The notes: a model not told the origin generated them from the letters alone. A DNA stretch of 64,000 nucleotides from Pomphorhynchus laevis (GCA_012934845.2 WNNJ02003183.1:103844-167843); one strand, 5' to 3'; shown: positions 45,552 through 57,484, counted from the first letter of the stretch. Made by a program: numbers and translations.

Positions 45552-47634
45552 TCACGGCCTCAGGTCCAGAGGGATCTGAGCCCCTCGGCCGCACCAGCGC
45601 GCCGCCCTCTGACTGAACCATTCGGGGTCTCTCACACACCTAAGAGTCCAGTCAAGGCGGACTATGGTTGGTAATCTCGAGATGAGGAGCTTGAGAAACC
45701 TTAGTCTTTGTTCTGGGGGACGTCCTCGTGAGAAGAAGACTAATCCCGAGATAGCCCAAGTACCCCAGAGGCGCACTTGGGTTATCCCATTCAATGACAG
45801 ATGCTGGGCCCGTTTCAGAGCCCACCTAGCTTTCTTCAGGATACGTTTAAGTCTACCCAAGTCAGCTTTCGCCGACCAATTCACCGTAACGGTGAACCCC
45901 AGATATTTTACTCGACTCGTGAAGATGGGGAGTGGTTGATGCTGCAAAATGGAGGAGAGTGTAGAGAGTGCTAGTCTCTTAAGTTTCTTTTTGGTGGCAG
46001 GAACGCCATTAAAGACAACCACCTGTGATTTAGAGGAGTTTAAAATAAGATTGGATGGGGGCAACTGATCTTTTAATCTTAAAAAGAAACGGCTGATGTC
46101 AGAGATTACATCTTTGCACCTGCGTCCAGAGAACAAGGCTGTGGTATCATCAGCATATACCACTAGATGTTGATCACGTTTAAAATTCTTGAATAATACA
46201 ATGGATAATACAATGAATAATACAATGAATAATACAATGAATAATACAATGGATATGAGGGCGTTTTGAATCGAGATGGGCCGCAGATCTTTAGGACAAG
46301 TGATTAATCTCTTTTTAGTTAAAAAAACTCGACGGCTGATGTTGATTTCCGCTATGTCAGACGGGGAGGCTAATAGCATTGTGATGGCGACCTCCTTTCT
46401 CTGACTGTATGTCAAAAGCTGACAGACACGAGTGGTGAGTGGCGCGTGGGATTTGGAGGTGCCCGGGAGTGGTCCCCAGGAGTTAAGGATATCTGTAACA
46501 GATAAGTCCCTACTCCTGAAGTCACACCAAGGCGGGATTGGTTGGGGAGAATGAGTGGCTCCATAATTATGTAAGGAAAGTGACTCCTTCCAGCAAACAA
46601 ACTTCTCCTTCTTGAATATCTTCCAGAAGGAAGCCTGAGAAGGGTTTTGGTGAGCAATGCTTGCCCTATCCCTGCTCAGCTGGAGCCTATATCTAGAGCT
46701 CCAATATTCATTCGAGAGGATATGTCTGGCGGAAACAGAGAGATTGGGAAGGTGCAACATTTTAGCTAGGACCTTGAGCTTTGTTGGAGTAGGATTGTAT
46801 ATTCAACCTTTATAGGTAGTCGAAAAGATCGCGGTAGCTTGCGATGAGATGTAGGAACTAAATTCGGTCAAACTCTCAATTCCAATTCTGGGGAAGAGTT
46901 GGATAGCTGCCTGAAAGAAGGCCACTCTAATAGGATCAAAGTGAAACCTTCTTCTAAGCAACGTATCGTCCTCTAGCCGCCAGCGAATTAGGTCATGAGA
47001 GGTGGTCTGTTGTTGACGCGACTGCTCGGTGCAAATGGGTTTCAACAACCACATCTTATGTAGCAGTAATATGTCGAGGAGAGAATTTGTTGTAGAGCAA
47101 TGAAAGGTTGGGGAAGGTGGTTTATGAATAAGATAGTCGATCCTTGCTCTGCGGAGTGCTGCATTAATCCAACGACCAGTTCTGTCGTTGAAGTCACCAA
47201 GTAACATGTCATAACCGCTCCCCAATATTTGATCCAGAAGGTCACGGTTCTTGTGAATTTCTCCTGGCCGAATATAGACATTGGCTATGCTTATACGCTT
47301 ACCGTTCTTACAAAGTGATATAGCTAAACAAGATAGGGCTGGACAAGAGTAGTTTAATAGGAGGGATGATCTTAAGGAGCTTTTTACTAGGGTTAAAAGA
47401 CCTTGTGATGAAGAGGAGTGAGGGGGGGGGTTATGTAAGGAGTAAAGTGGGTGTATATGTGCTTAGGGATAAATCGAGTAATATCCTGGGGGAGACGGAT
47501 AGACCGCGTCTCCTGAAGGACTATAACATCTGCATCTCTACCAGATAGAAGGCTAAGGGCGGAAGTACCTCCCGAATTCCACTGAAGGATATTCAGTGAA
47601 AAAGGTCCTTGATTACTTCCCATTGCGTAAGTGT
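45552..47634 (-). pseudogene. LINE copy 4 ORF2, endonuclease and RT remnants with in-frame minisatellite
   Basis: Endonuclease N-terminus (FSLNILQWNSGG, VLQETRS with the catalytic Glu kept) lies at about 47634-47393. GDFNDRTGRW and TTSHDLIRW lie at 47225-46803 after a frame change. The 402-codon stretch 46760-45552 runs from between endonuclease and RT (MLHLPNLSVSARHILSNEYW) through DLRPISIQNALIS, then jumps to repeats of VLFI (about 46250-46195). It resumes at KNFKRDQHLVVYADDTTALF. RT motifs A and B are therefore missing, yet the frame stays open across the junction to the normal C-terminus IPLDLRP. Confidence 0.85.
46193..46256. repeat. 12-bp minisatellite inside LINE copy 4 ORF2
   Basis: About five units of AATAATACAATG, with variants at each end. 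It replaces the segment of ORF2 that should encode RT motifs A and B. Because the unit is a multiple of three it adds VLFI repeats without changing frame. Confidence 0.85.
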
Positions 47635-47657
47635 TACCGAAGTGGGACGCCCTCCAC

Positions 47658-48863
47658 CTAGTCGCAACTAGAGGCGGAAAGGTCACCTTTACCGCTTCCC
47701 GTCACGACAAATGGAGTCGCTTGCCCACGGGCGATATCTTCATTTCCCTCGTTAGCCATAGCCCAGATCGAATCCTTCCGAGCAAGCTTCAGAGCGGCTA
47801 TGCTCAGCGCTGACCCGTTTCGTTTCTTAGATTTTGGTGGCTTCTTAATATTGTTGGTCTTCCCAGAAGGAGGAGAACGGAAGGATTCCGCTAATTGACC
47901 CACCAATTTTTGGACCAATTTTTCAAGTTGAATCATTGATGCCTGATGCTGCATTTCAATAAGTTTAAGAATTTCCGTGTCCGGCATCCTGTCGTCTTTC
48001 TTGTTAGACGAGAGAGCTTCCACGAAGCTAGTCGGTTTTGCTGTCACACCCCTGTGTCTCTTTTGATACGCTTTAAAGATTTTACACTTTTTTGACCATG
48101 CGGGGTGCTCACCACCGCAGTTTGCGCAAAATGGCTTACTTTCGCACTTCTCAGGATGTATAGCAGTTGTACCACACACGCCGCACTTATGTGGTAAAGA
48201 ACATCCAGTGGACCAATGCCCCCACTGATGACAATTGTTGCAGTGAGGGTACGTTAGTGAGTCGGTTTCGATTATTGAAAATCTCAAATTATACCCCATA
48301 AAAGGATTGCATGTCGAAATCGATAGTTTTAGAGCTTCATCAACCGGGGCATTGCAGAACGCCACGGGAATGGGAAAGCCTTTAATCCCTTTTATAAAGC
48401 GCACGTTAGAGATTTTGTAATCAGTTTCTAGGGCTGATATATCTTATTCTGAAATGTATGTGGGCATATTATTTATCTTTATTGTTGCCAGGATTGGTTT
48501 GGAAGCAATTATACCTTGTTCCGAATGCTCTTTTTTAAAGTAGTCGACGTACGACATTGCGAGATCAGGAGTGCAGAATGAGATTTTAATCTCAGATTCA
48601 TAATATTTAATCGCATTGAACAATACTCTTTTTTTAAATCGATGGGCAAAGCCTCTTATAAAAACATTGAACATGTTCTGCCTTTCTAGAGGCACCAAAA
48701 GTCTGATAATTACCAGGTTGGATAATTTTGGTACCGGGGGAAGTTCACCCTCCGGAATATATTCAAGAGAAGCTAAATCTCCACTTACCTCGTTTATTGC
48801 ATTGGCAGGAAAATTAGTTTTCATTGAGTTCTTTGAACGCTCCGACATGCTAAATTTACTCAT
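47658..48863 (-). pseudogene. LINE copy 4 ORF1, zinc-knuckle protein with one stop
   Basis: The frame starts MSKFSMSERSKNSMKTNF at 48863 and is open apart from one TAA at about 48441-48443, immediately after PTYISE. It continues in the same frame to 47658. Features: ELPPVPKLSNLVII, the RRM-like FNAIKYYESEIKISFCTPDL, then CNNCHQWGHWSTGC, CGVCGTTAIHPEKC and CANCGGEHPAWSKKC. A basic region follows (KPPKSKKRNGSALS), and a tail shared with other copies (GNEDIARGQATPF). About 400 residues. Confidence 0.8.
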
Positions 48864-48983
48864 GATTTTATAAGCGAAGGCAATCGTTATTTCATTGTAA
48901 CACAATGATATTACATTTTAAAAGTAACATTGCATATTGTTATTCTATTCAAACAAACTACGAACAAGAACGAGATGAAAAAA

Positions 48984-50222
48984 TGTGTAGTGTAAAATTA
49001 ACGTCGAAGCTATCAAACGATAGCAACAATTTTGCCTGTATTCATTCTAAAATCAACGATCATCCTACGAAAAAAGATGAAATAATGGTAAATCTAACTA
49101 CGAATCATTCAAGTAACAAGGTTAGTAATTTTCCCATGGTGTCAGGTGATGGTGAGGTGCTTCGCCCATCCCTAAATTGAAGAATTTGTTGATAATAAAA
49201 GTTAAAAAACCGGTGGAAAAACACGATATCTACAATAAATGTTTAGATCCTTCACCAAACAGTTTCAGAACAGGGTTCAATTTAACTCTGTCAGGTTACA
49301 CCCGGCGGAGGTGAAGGTATATTTTGTCTCCAATGACTTCACCGCAAACTACATGGAGTACTTCTCCGCCAATTTAGCTATATATGGTGAAATCTCATCC
49401 AAGCCTATCCTGGCCTCTCTAAAAGTTTCAAATCTTCCCTGTTCAATAGAAAAAGATATATGCTCTTTTATGGCTAAATTCAAGGTCACTAATCTGAGGT
49501 CAATCCGGGGTAGGGACGGGAACCCTATCCCGGTTGGGTTTTGCAATGCTCCCGTAAATATTGCTGAGTCCTTATCCAATTCTGTGTCGAATCCCTTTAT
49601 GGGTTTCGATATTAAATTCACTATCATAGAGAGGGATGATCTGACCTATCCCCACTGCAGCCGGTGTCACAAATGTGGACACTGGGCCTCCAGCTGCAGT
49701 GGGATCCTTTCGTGTGGGGTCTGTAGCTCGGTCAGCTGTCCTTCTCTTGCAACTACCGATCGCTGCGAGGCACCCATTCCTGCTCGAATTGCGAGGGGTG
49801 CCATCCTGCTTGGAGCAGGAAGTGCACTCTCTATTCAAAGAATATAGAAAGTTATTTTTGTTGAAATCTTCCAATCCCGCTAAGTCCTTCGCGGTTGCTG
49901 CAGCTCCACGTATGGATGACGCTGACATTCTACGGACTATCGACATAAAGACTACGAATGCTGTTCGGCAGATGGAGGAGCTAGTACTCTCTATCCTAAT
50001 TGTTATCTGTTATCGGGACTAATCTTGTGCTTCCTGTTTCCACGGTTTTGGAGTCGTAAAAGAGTAAGGCTTCGGCCCATGCCGTCCCTCCGATCAAGAT
50101 TAGGGAAGTTAATCCGAAAGATGACTAATAAGGGAAATGAATATACTGCCCAGAGACAAGTACCTTCCCTGGAGGGGGCTAGTAACGGGAAGGGCAACCT
50201 TCCTGCACCTAGCTCTGTCTAG
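48984..50222 (+). pseudogene. LINE copy 5 ORF1, zinc-knuckle protein, frame-shifted
   Basis: N-terminal piece at 48984-49180, central piece at 49239-49847 and tail at 50025-50222, in different frames. The centre has FNSVRLHPAEVKVYFVSNDF, FMGFDIKFTIIERDDLTYPH and CSRCHKCGHWASSC (CX2CX4HX4C), then CGVCSSVSC. The tail GNEYTAQRQVPSLEG, GKGNLPAPSSV matches the other copies closely, in contrast to the diverged centre. Confidence 0.75.
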
Positions 50223-50255
50223 GTAGGCAATCCCCCATCCAACTAATCCATCACA

Positions 50256-52705
50256 ATGCAGTGTACTCGTGAGCCTTTTTCACTGAATATCCTTCAGTGG
50301 AATTCGGGAGGTGCTTCTGCCCTTAGACTTTTATCAAGTAGAGATGCAGATGTTATAGTCCTTCAAGAGACGCGGTCTATCCGTCTTCCCCAGGACATTA
50401 CTCGACTTATCCCTAAGCATTTATGTTCCATCTATACTCCGTACATAACCCCACCTCACTCATCTTCATCTCAAGGACACTTGACCTTAGTTAAATGCTC
50501 CTTGAGGTTCTCGATCTTTTTAAATTACTCGTGTCCAGCCATGTCTTCTTTGGTAGTTTTACTCTGTAAGAACGGTAAACGCCCCAGTCCAGCCAATGTC
50601 TACATACGTCCATGGGCGATTCACAAGAACCGTGACCTCCTAGATGGTATTATTGATAACGGCTATGACTTGATAAATGTACTTCAATGAGAGAACTGGT
50701 CGTTGGATCAACGCATTACTTCGCAGAGCTAGGAACGGTTATCCTATTCACAAACCACCGTCACCAACCTTTTATTGCACATCAACAAATTCAATCCGGG
50801 ACATTTTACTGCTTCACTCGAGGTGGTTGCTTAAACCCCTCTGTACGGAGCAGTCGCGCCAACAACTGCCCACCTCTCATGACCTAATTCGTTGGAGAAT
50901 TGAGGAAGATACGTTGCTTCGAAGGAGGTTTCACTTTGATCCGTTCAGAGTTGACTTCTTCCAAGCGGCTATCCGACACTTTACCAGAATAGGAAATGAG
51001 AGTCTTACCGAATTTAACACCGACTTCCTTTTGCAAGCTACCGCGATTCTATCGACTACCTATAAAGGTCGCATATACAATCCCACTCCGACGAAACTCA
51101 AGGTCCTAGCAAAATTACTGGCCTTCCCCAATCTCTCTGCATCCACCAAACAGTTCCTCTCGAATGAATACTGGAGCACAAGATATAGGTTCCAGCTGAG
51201 TAGGGACAGGCAAGTATTGCTCGTCTTAACCCTTCTCAGTCTTCTTTTTGGAAGATATTCAAGAAGGAGAAGTTTGTTGGAGGGATAGGGCATTGGGTTG
51301 GATCGGTAGTATAGACATTGAAAAAGTTTTACAGCAGTCACTAGCTCTACTCAACTATGGAGCCACGCAATTACCTCAACCAAGCTCGCCTTGGGGTAAC
51401 TTCAGAAGTAGGGATCTATCTGCTACAGATATTCTCAACTCTTGGGGTCCACTTCCGGGCACCTCCAAATCCGTCGCTCCACTTTCTTCTCAAATCTGTC
51501 AGCTTTTGACAGCCGATCAGAGGAGAGAGGTGGCCGTCACAATGCTTCTAGACTCACCATCTGATGTAGCAGGCATCAATATTAGTAAGCGAGTTTTTAT
51601 TCCCAAGAAAAAATCCTGCTTATGCCCTAAAAGTCTGCGACCCATTTTGATATAAAATGCCCTAGTGTCGATTTACGAAAAAAGGGCTTGCGCGTAAAAT
51701 CCACGATCATCTGAGTATGCGTAATTTGATCCCTGCAGGTTTTCATGGGTTCGTTAAAGGTCGCTCGGTCCATTCAGCAGTAGGTGAAGTGGAACACTTT
51801 TGTGGGGAGAATAGCCATCGTTCAGTTGTGGCTGTTTTCCTTGATTTTTATGCTGCATTTGGTCGTATCTCCATTTCTTTTGTGATCTCTTCTCTCAGCT
51901 CCATCGGGTTGCCTGTGAGAATTGTGAACAGGGTGGAGATTCTGATGTACACCAAGCGATTTTACTATGAAGACGACCATGATGCGCGTCAGTTCTACCC
52001 TATTACGCGTGTGCATAAAGGTTCCACACTTCTATCTTGTACCTTGCGGCCTCAATGAACCTATTCAAAATATTTAAACGCGAACAACGTATAGTAGTGT
52101 ACATTGATGACACTACAGCCCTGTTCACTGGACACAGGTGCAAATACGTAGTCTCTGACATCAGCCGGTTCTTTTTAAGATTAAAAGACCAGCTACCCAA
52201 ATCCAATCTGATCTTAAACTCTGCTAAATCGCCGGTGGTTGTCTTTCATGGCACCCATGCTACAAAGCAAAAACATAAGAGATTAGCATTCTCTGCGCTA
52301 TTCTCCATATTTGCCTCTGAACCACTCCCCACCTTCACAAGTCGAGTAAAGTACCTGGGGTTCACCGTTACAGAGAACTGGTCGGCGAAAGCAGACCTGG
52401 ATATACTCAATCGTATCCTGAAGAAAGCTAGGTAGGCCCTGAAACGGGCTTAACATCGATTATTGTATGGGAAAACCCAGGTGCGCCTTTGGGGTACTTG
52501 GGCTTTCTCGGGATTAGTCTTCTTTTCGAGAGGACGTCCCTCTAAGCAAAGGCTAAGGTTTCTTAAGCTCTTCGCCTCTCGTTTACCCAGCATAGTCCGC
52601 ACCGATTGGATTCTTCGGGGGGGGGTGTATACCCTGGGTGTTTCAGTCAGAAGGCGGCGTATTGGATCGGTTGGGGCTCAGATCTCCTTGGATTTGAGGC
52701 CGTGA
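50256..52705 (+). pseudogene. LINE copy 5 ORF2, endonuclease/RT remnants
   Basis: Read as 50256-50690, 50677-51288, 51248-51655, 51717-52058 and 52037-52705 in changing frames. The order is the family order: endonuclease, linker (LPGTSKSVAPLSSQICQL), RT, C-terminal tail (VKYLGFTVTENWSAKADL). The RT core carries replacements in all three key motifs, so the copy is clearly inactive. Confidence 0.8.
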
Positions 52706-52815
52706 ACATGGAAGATGACTTACACATGCTGTCTTTTTGAATTCCTTTGATTTTCTTGTAACTAACCTGACATTTATTTATTTCTTTTTTCACCATTTAT
52801 TATTTTTTATTAAGA

Positions 52816-53890
52816 AGAGGGGCCTATGAGATCCCCAATCTTCTTTGATTGTTTCTTATTTCAAATTCATTTAGGTGCATTTCTCGTCATATCTGTCTTG
52901 TTTCGTCAATACACATCACAAAGTGTAATACTATCTCTTAAGTCACGATTTATATTTTGCTTTAATGCATTCTCTTCCCTCAAAGACTGTGGATGGAATA
53001 AATTCTCTGCATTAATATTATATCTTATAATATTACATAATCTCACATGTAATATAATGTAATATTATTAATATCACCTGTGATATCGTAATATCACATA
53101 ATAATATTTTTAAATAGAATTTAAATTTATATATTTATAATATATATGATTTCGATATGAATTTTTACAGTCAGGGACTTGTTTTGAGTGTTTTAGGTTT
53201 CCCGCATTTGTATACAAAAAAAAGATAACATCATCACTTACTAGCTTATATCACTTTCGGTTAAAATATTCTGAGCATACATTCCTTAAAATCACACGTT
53301 CTACCCTATCTTGATAATTTTCGCAATAGCTAGAATTAGTAAATTCTCACCCTTATTTATATTAGAATTCACCTTCTCAATCCTAATTTGATCTATATTT
53401 GCTTGATTTAACAACATTGCTATTGCAATGATATAATAATTTTAAACGTATTTATAATCTGTTGACTGGTTAAAATCTATTTAAATTTATCGTAATATCA
53501 ATTATCTGCCATGGGTAGAATATAATAAATTTTTAGTCTTTCACATATAGTTCACTGATTTAATATTTGCCTGAATGACATTTGTGACGGTATTTCAAAT
53601 GTCTTCAAAATACTCATTTCAATGTATAGTATATACCTTAAAATGTAATGGTATACCTTATCATATAATAATGATGGTCCATTATATTTTAGCTCATATA
53701 AAGATCAGTTTAGTACAATTTAAAATACATCCATATTGCTAGTGGTCGATATTGCAATAAGACATGGCTCAGTATATAGCGCAATTTTCTGATCTCAAAA
53801 TAAAATTTAATATTTAGAAATTAATTTACCGTAAATTCAATACTTGATATTTTGTTTATAAAAATATCACCATTCTGGTATTATACAATT
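52816..53890. other. AT-rich DNA, no gene seen
   Basis: Contains a TAATATTACATAATCTCACA-type inverted run at about 53025-53095. No domain recognised in any frame. The plus-strand frame 52826-53062 is not convincing. Confidence 0.45.
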
Positions 53891-55680
53891 ATATTTTACA
53901 ATTGAAATTTTGATGACTATTTTTATTCTGCGAGTTGCTTCAATAAATTTATAACAGTACCCTACATTTAAGTATTCTTGGACCTATCAGCTACTGATCG
54001 TCAACCAACATTAAATGATGTTGGCTGACTGTTGTCAACATTAAATGAATGATCGTGCATTAAAAGGACCGAAACGTGAAACGTAGGCATTGGATCAGTA
54101 GCTGATGAGGTTAACCAATAATGAAATATAGCGCATTGATCTTGACTTATAGATAGGATTGAATCGGCGTGCAGAAAAAAAATAGTCATCAAAATTTCAA
54201 TTATATAGTTTATTTCCTGCACGCTACTTTAATTATATCAATAAGACAACAACGGCACGCTACATTTCAGTGTTGATGTGCATCATCAGCAATTGATCCG
54301 ATACCTACGTTTCACGTTTCGATCCTTTTAATGCTGGTTGACGATCATTCGACTCGTCTACTTTATTGTTGGCATTTAGTTTTAATGAAATACTTTCGTC
54401 TTACATTTTGCAAAATTTGTTGAAATCATTTCTCATTTCAAATTAAATAAGCGTTGGGAAGAATTCACCTTCAATTTGAAAACGTACCTACATTTGCAAT
54501 TAATTTTTATTATCAAACTAGTCATCGATAGTTTGTTTCCTAATTTTAAGTAAATTTAGTTGTGCAGTCATTGCAACAACTAACATTTTTGATGACACTG
54601 CACTTTGCTTCAATCCTATAAGTCATCAGCAGTACGCTACATTCCAGTATTAATTATGAGTATATTAATTATAATCAATCATATTAATTATCAATTATGA
54701 ATATATGGAATTCATAATTGATATTCATATCAATTATGAATTTTGCAAATTTAATTGATTTCTTTCCTTATGTTAATTTTATTAATTTTGTTTATGTTAA
54801 TTTCTTCCTACCTATTTTTTCCTAATGATTACTTTTATCAAACTAGTCATCTATAGTTTGTTTCCTAATTTTAAGTTCATATGCATGTGCAGTCATTGTT
54901 ACCATTAAAAGTTTGATGACACTGCACGCTACTTTGATCATATCAATAAGCCAACAGCAGTACGCTACATTTCTGAATGGGGATGCCTCATCAGCTACTG
55001 ATCCAATACCTACGGTTGACGTTTCAGTCATTTTAATGTTAGCTGACGATCAATTGACTCGTCTGCTTTTATTGGCAATTAGATATTATGAAATACTAGA
55101 TTTAATTCATAATGGTCACCGTAATCGACTTAAACGTTGCGTAGAAGTATACTCTTTATATATATCACGTGGATAATTGGATTAGTAGCTGATGAGATCC
55201 ACTAATACTTTAATGTAGCGTTCTGATGCTGGCTTATAGGATTGAAGCAAAGTGCAGTGTCATCAAAATTTTAACTGTAGTAACAATGACTGCACAATTA
55301 AATTAACTTAAAATTAGAAACAAACTAAGATGACTAGTTTGATAATAGTAATCATTAAGAAAAACGGTAGGTCTTCAAATTAAAGGTAGCACCTAATCTA
55401 GAAGCGCTGATTTAATTTGAAATCATAAATGATTTTAATTAAACTCCAAATGTAAGACGAAAGTATTTCATTAAATATAATTGCCAATAAAAGCAGACGA
55501 GTTGAGTGATCGTCAGCCAACATAAAAAGAACTGAAAAGTGAAACGTAGGTATTAGATCAGTAGCTGATGATGTCTACCAATACTGAAATGTAACGTACT
55601 GCTGTTGACTTATAGATAGTATTAAAATAGCGTGCAGATTGAAGTCCAGAATTTCAATAGTAACAATGCCTTAATATGTA
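53891..55680. repeat. cluster of fold-back repeats with permuted hammerhead-like cores
   Basis: Several units with shared phrases: GTTTGTTTCCTAATTTTAAG, TTTGATGACACTGCA, TACGCTACATTTC, GATCAGTAGCTGATGAG and GAAACGTGAAACGTAGG. They occur in both orientations: 54530-54660 and 54840-55070 on one strand, 55160-55345 and 55490-55650 on the other, plus 53900-54230. Arms of about 50-130 bp pair with each other. There is no coding capacity; apparent frames here are by-products. Related to the palindrome at 12892-13169 through the GAAACGTGAAAYGTA and GCTGATGAG blocks. Confidence 0.7.
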
Positions 55681-55984
55681 TATCAGTTTAAAACTAAATT
55701 TTAATATATTAATAAAATATTAATATATTAAATTAATATAATAATTAATTTAAATTATCATATAATTTAAATTAATTATAATTAATTATTAAATTTATTA
55801 ATAATTAATTAATTATTAGTCAATAATAAATAAATTAATAATTAATATAGTAATAGTTAATTAATTATTAATTAATTAATAATTAATTAATAATTAGATT
55901 ATTATTACTTAATAATTAATAATAATCTGATTATTAGATTATTATTAATAATAATCTAATAATTAATTAGATTATTAGTTAGTG
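55681..55984. repeat. TTAATTAA-type low-complexity run
   Basis: Almost pure A/T, rich in TAATTAATTA and AATAATCTAATAAT palindromes. No gene. Confidence 0.7.
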
Positions 55985-56330
55985 GTCGAAACCTGATAGC
56001 ATAGCAGTTACTCCTGATGACCTCTAATCCTTATTCTGATACAACGTCTGTTATTTCTTAGTCAATTCATAAAAATGACTTTTATTTTGAATTTCAATTT
56101 TGTATTTTAAGTTGATTTATATTATAAAAAATCTAAAAAAAATTATTTATTTTATTATTTAATTATTATTTTTTGATTTAGCATTATTATGTTTTGTTTA
56201 GTTTATAATTATATTGAATACGTAGACTAAGTTAGCTGATTTGATCGTTTACCTGAAGCTACATATTTTGTACTATGAATTAAAATATAGAAATATCTTA
56301 ATCTCAATAATTTTTTTAACTCAAAATTTT
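55985..56330 (+). repeat. PLE terminal repeat, upstream copy
   Basis: Begins GGTCGAAACCTGATAGCATA, then CAGTTACTCCTGATGACC, a T-rich stretch, GATTTAGCATTATTATGTTT and ACGTAGACTAAGTTAGCTGA, then CTGAAGCTACATATTTTGTA. It is the same order as 57585-57870 and 59380-59615, and inverted at 23207-23500. It lies 5' of the PLE RT at 56540 in the same orientation. The PLE is therefore flanked by direct terminal copies, as PLE pseudo-LTRs often are. Confidence 0.7.
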
Positions 56331-56539
56331 CATGACCCGATCATGTATGAATTCATTAAATGCAGATATAAATTCATTGAATGCTCAACATTGAATGCAT
56401 ATAGGATATTATCAGAAGGAACTGCTATGTAATTAGATTTTACCTTATCCTTAAACGCAATGTTGAGTTAAAGCAAACCACATACCAACCATGTATTTTT
56501 TTGTAATCGAAATTTTTACTCTAATTTTTTAAGGTAATC
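56331..56539. other. short unassigned stretch before the PLE RT
   Basis: No clear coding sequence. May be degraded PLE sequence; the GIY-YIG part is missing from this copy. Confidence 0.35.
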
Positions 56540-57484
56540 GAAATTAATACTGGTATAAAACATTATTTCAGTATTAATTCTACAAAAGAATTTTTAGAAC
56601 AGACAAAAGGAATAAATTTTCAAAATATAAATACATACGATTTTAGTACTCTTTATACAAATCTAGGTTTAGTAGATATTAAAGAAGCGTTAGTAAAATT
56701 AATTAATCTTATATTCGGAAAAAGATATACATATATATGTTATAATAATTATAACGTCTATCTAACAAAAATTAAACCATTAAATAAATATAAATATATG
56801 GATAAAATTGAATTAATAGAATCCTTAAATATTTTGATAAATCAAAATTATTTAAAAGTAGGGACATCTATATTTAGACAAGTAAAAGGTGTTCCAATGG
56901 GTGGTAATAGTAGCCCAATTATAGCTGACTTGTTTTTAAGCTTTATAGAATATGAATTTGTTCATAACTGTGTAAAAACTAAATCTAAACAATATAAATA
57001 TATGAAATATATGTTTCGATACATTGATGATATATGTGTATTTAATTCTGATAATTTTTATTCAATTAGTGAGCACATTTATCCAGAAAGCCTTATTCTT
57101 AACAAAACCAATATTAATGATAAAGAAAGTGTATATCTAGATATGAACATTGAATTAACATTAACTAAAACTACTGTTAATTTATATCGTAAAGATGACA
57201 TATTTAAATTTACAAGAAACATATTTTTGCATGAGCATTCATGCATACCATATAATATAAAATATAATACATTAAATAATGAAATTTTAAGAATTGCAAC
57301 AATATGTAATGATATTGGCTTTCTTCAAAATCATTTAAATAATTTAATAGATACATATTTTAAACTAGGTTACTATAAAAATAACATCAAGCAGAAAATA
57401 GTAAAATATATAAATCAACACAATAATATAAAGAATAAATTTAAACTCTTAAGTGGCAAATTTTTATGGATGGATAATAAATAA
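56540..57484 (+). pseudogene. PLE reverse transcriptase (Naiad-like family), 5'-truncated
   Basis: RT region of the nuclease-first PLE family. IEINTGIKHYFSINSTKEFL (about 56545) is followed by NTYDFSTLYTNLGLVDIK (motif A), GVPMGGNSSPIIADLFL (motif B, about 56890) and YMFRYIDDICVFNSDNF (motif C, about 57010). The C-terminal part LYRKDDIFKFTRNIFLHEHS ends at KFLWMDNK with a stop at 57482-57484. From 56798 the frame is open for 228 codons, and it is open upstream to about 56536 without a stop in the same frame. This is a well-preserved RT core lacking everything N-terminal. Close to the minus-strand copy at 23207-25880. Confidence 0.8.

Larger units (their letters stand above)
45428..48867 (-). 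mobile_element. LINE copy 4 with 12-bp target-site duplication, RT core lost
   Basis: Minus-strand member of the family, flanked by TTATAAGCGAAG at 45416-45427 and 48868-48879. It begins four bases ahead of its ORF1 ATG (48863) and ends in a GTAA/CTTA-type tandem tail (45428-45440). It is inserted within the 69-bp sequence shared by copies 3 and 5, so it is younger than whichever element carries that sequence. The RT palm region has been replaced by a 12-bp minisatellite. Confidence 0.9.
48913..52815 (+). mobile_element. LINE copy 5, near full length, decayed
   Basis: Same family, plus strand. ORF1 begins at about 48984 (MCSVKLTSKLSNDSNNF) and is interrupted near 49180. ORF2 starts at 50256 (MQCTREPFSLNILQWNSGG). 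Endonuclease: LQETRS; the GDFNDR motif is lost where two frames meet near 50680. RT: motif A reads AVFLDFYAAFGRIS with the second Asp position changed, motif B is changed to RVHKGST, and motif C to YIDDT. Several frame changes. The 3' end is a TATTATTTTTTATTAAGAAG-type tail. It starts where the 69-bp sequence shared with copy 3 ends. Confidence 0.85.

Noticed and set aside
54070-54115. RNA polymerase III A/B boxes in the fold-back repeats
   Set aside because: TAGCTGATGAGG fits an A box and GGTCGAAAC is B-box-like, but the B-like block precedes the A-like block, the wrong order for a tRNA-derived SINE.
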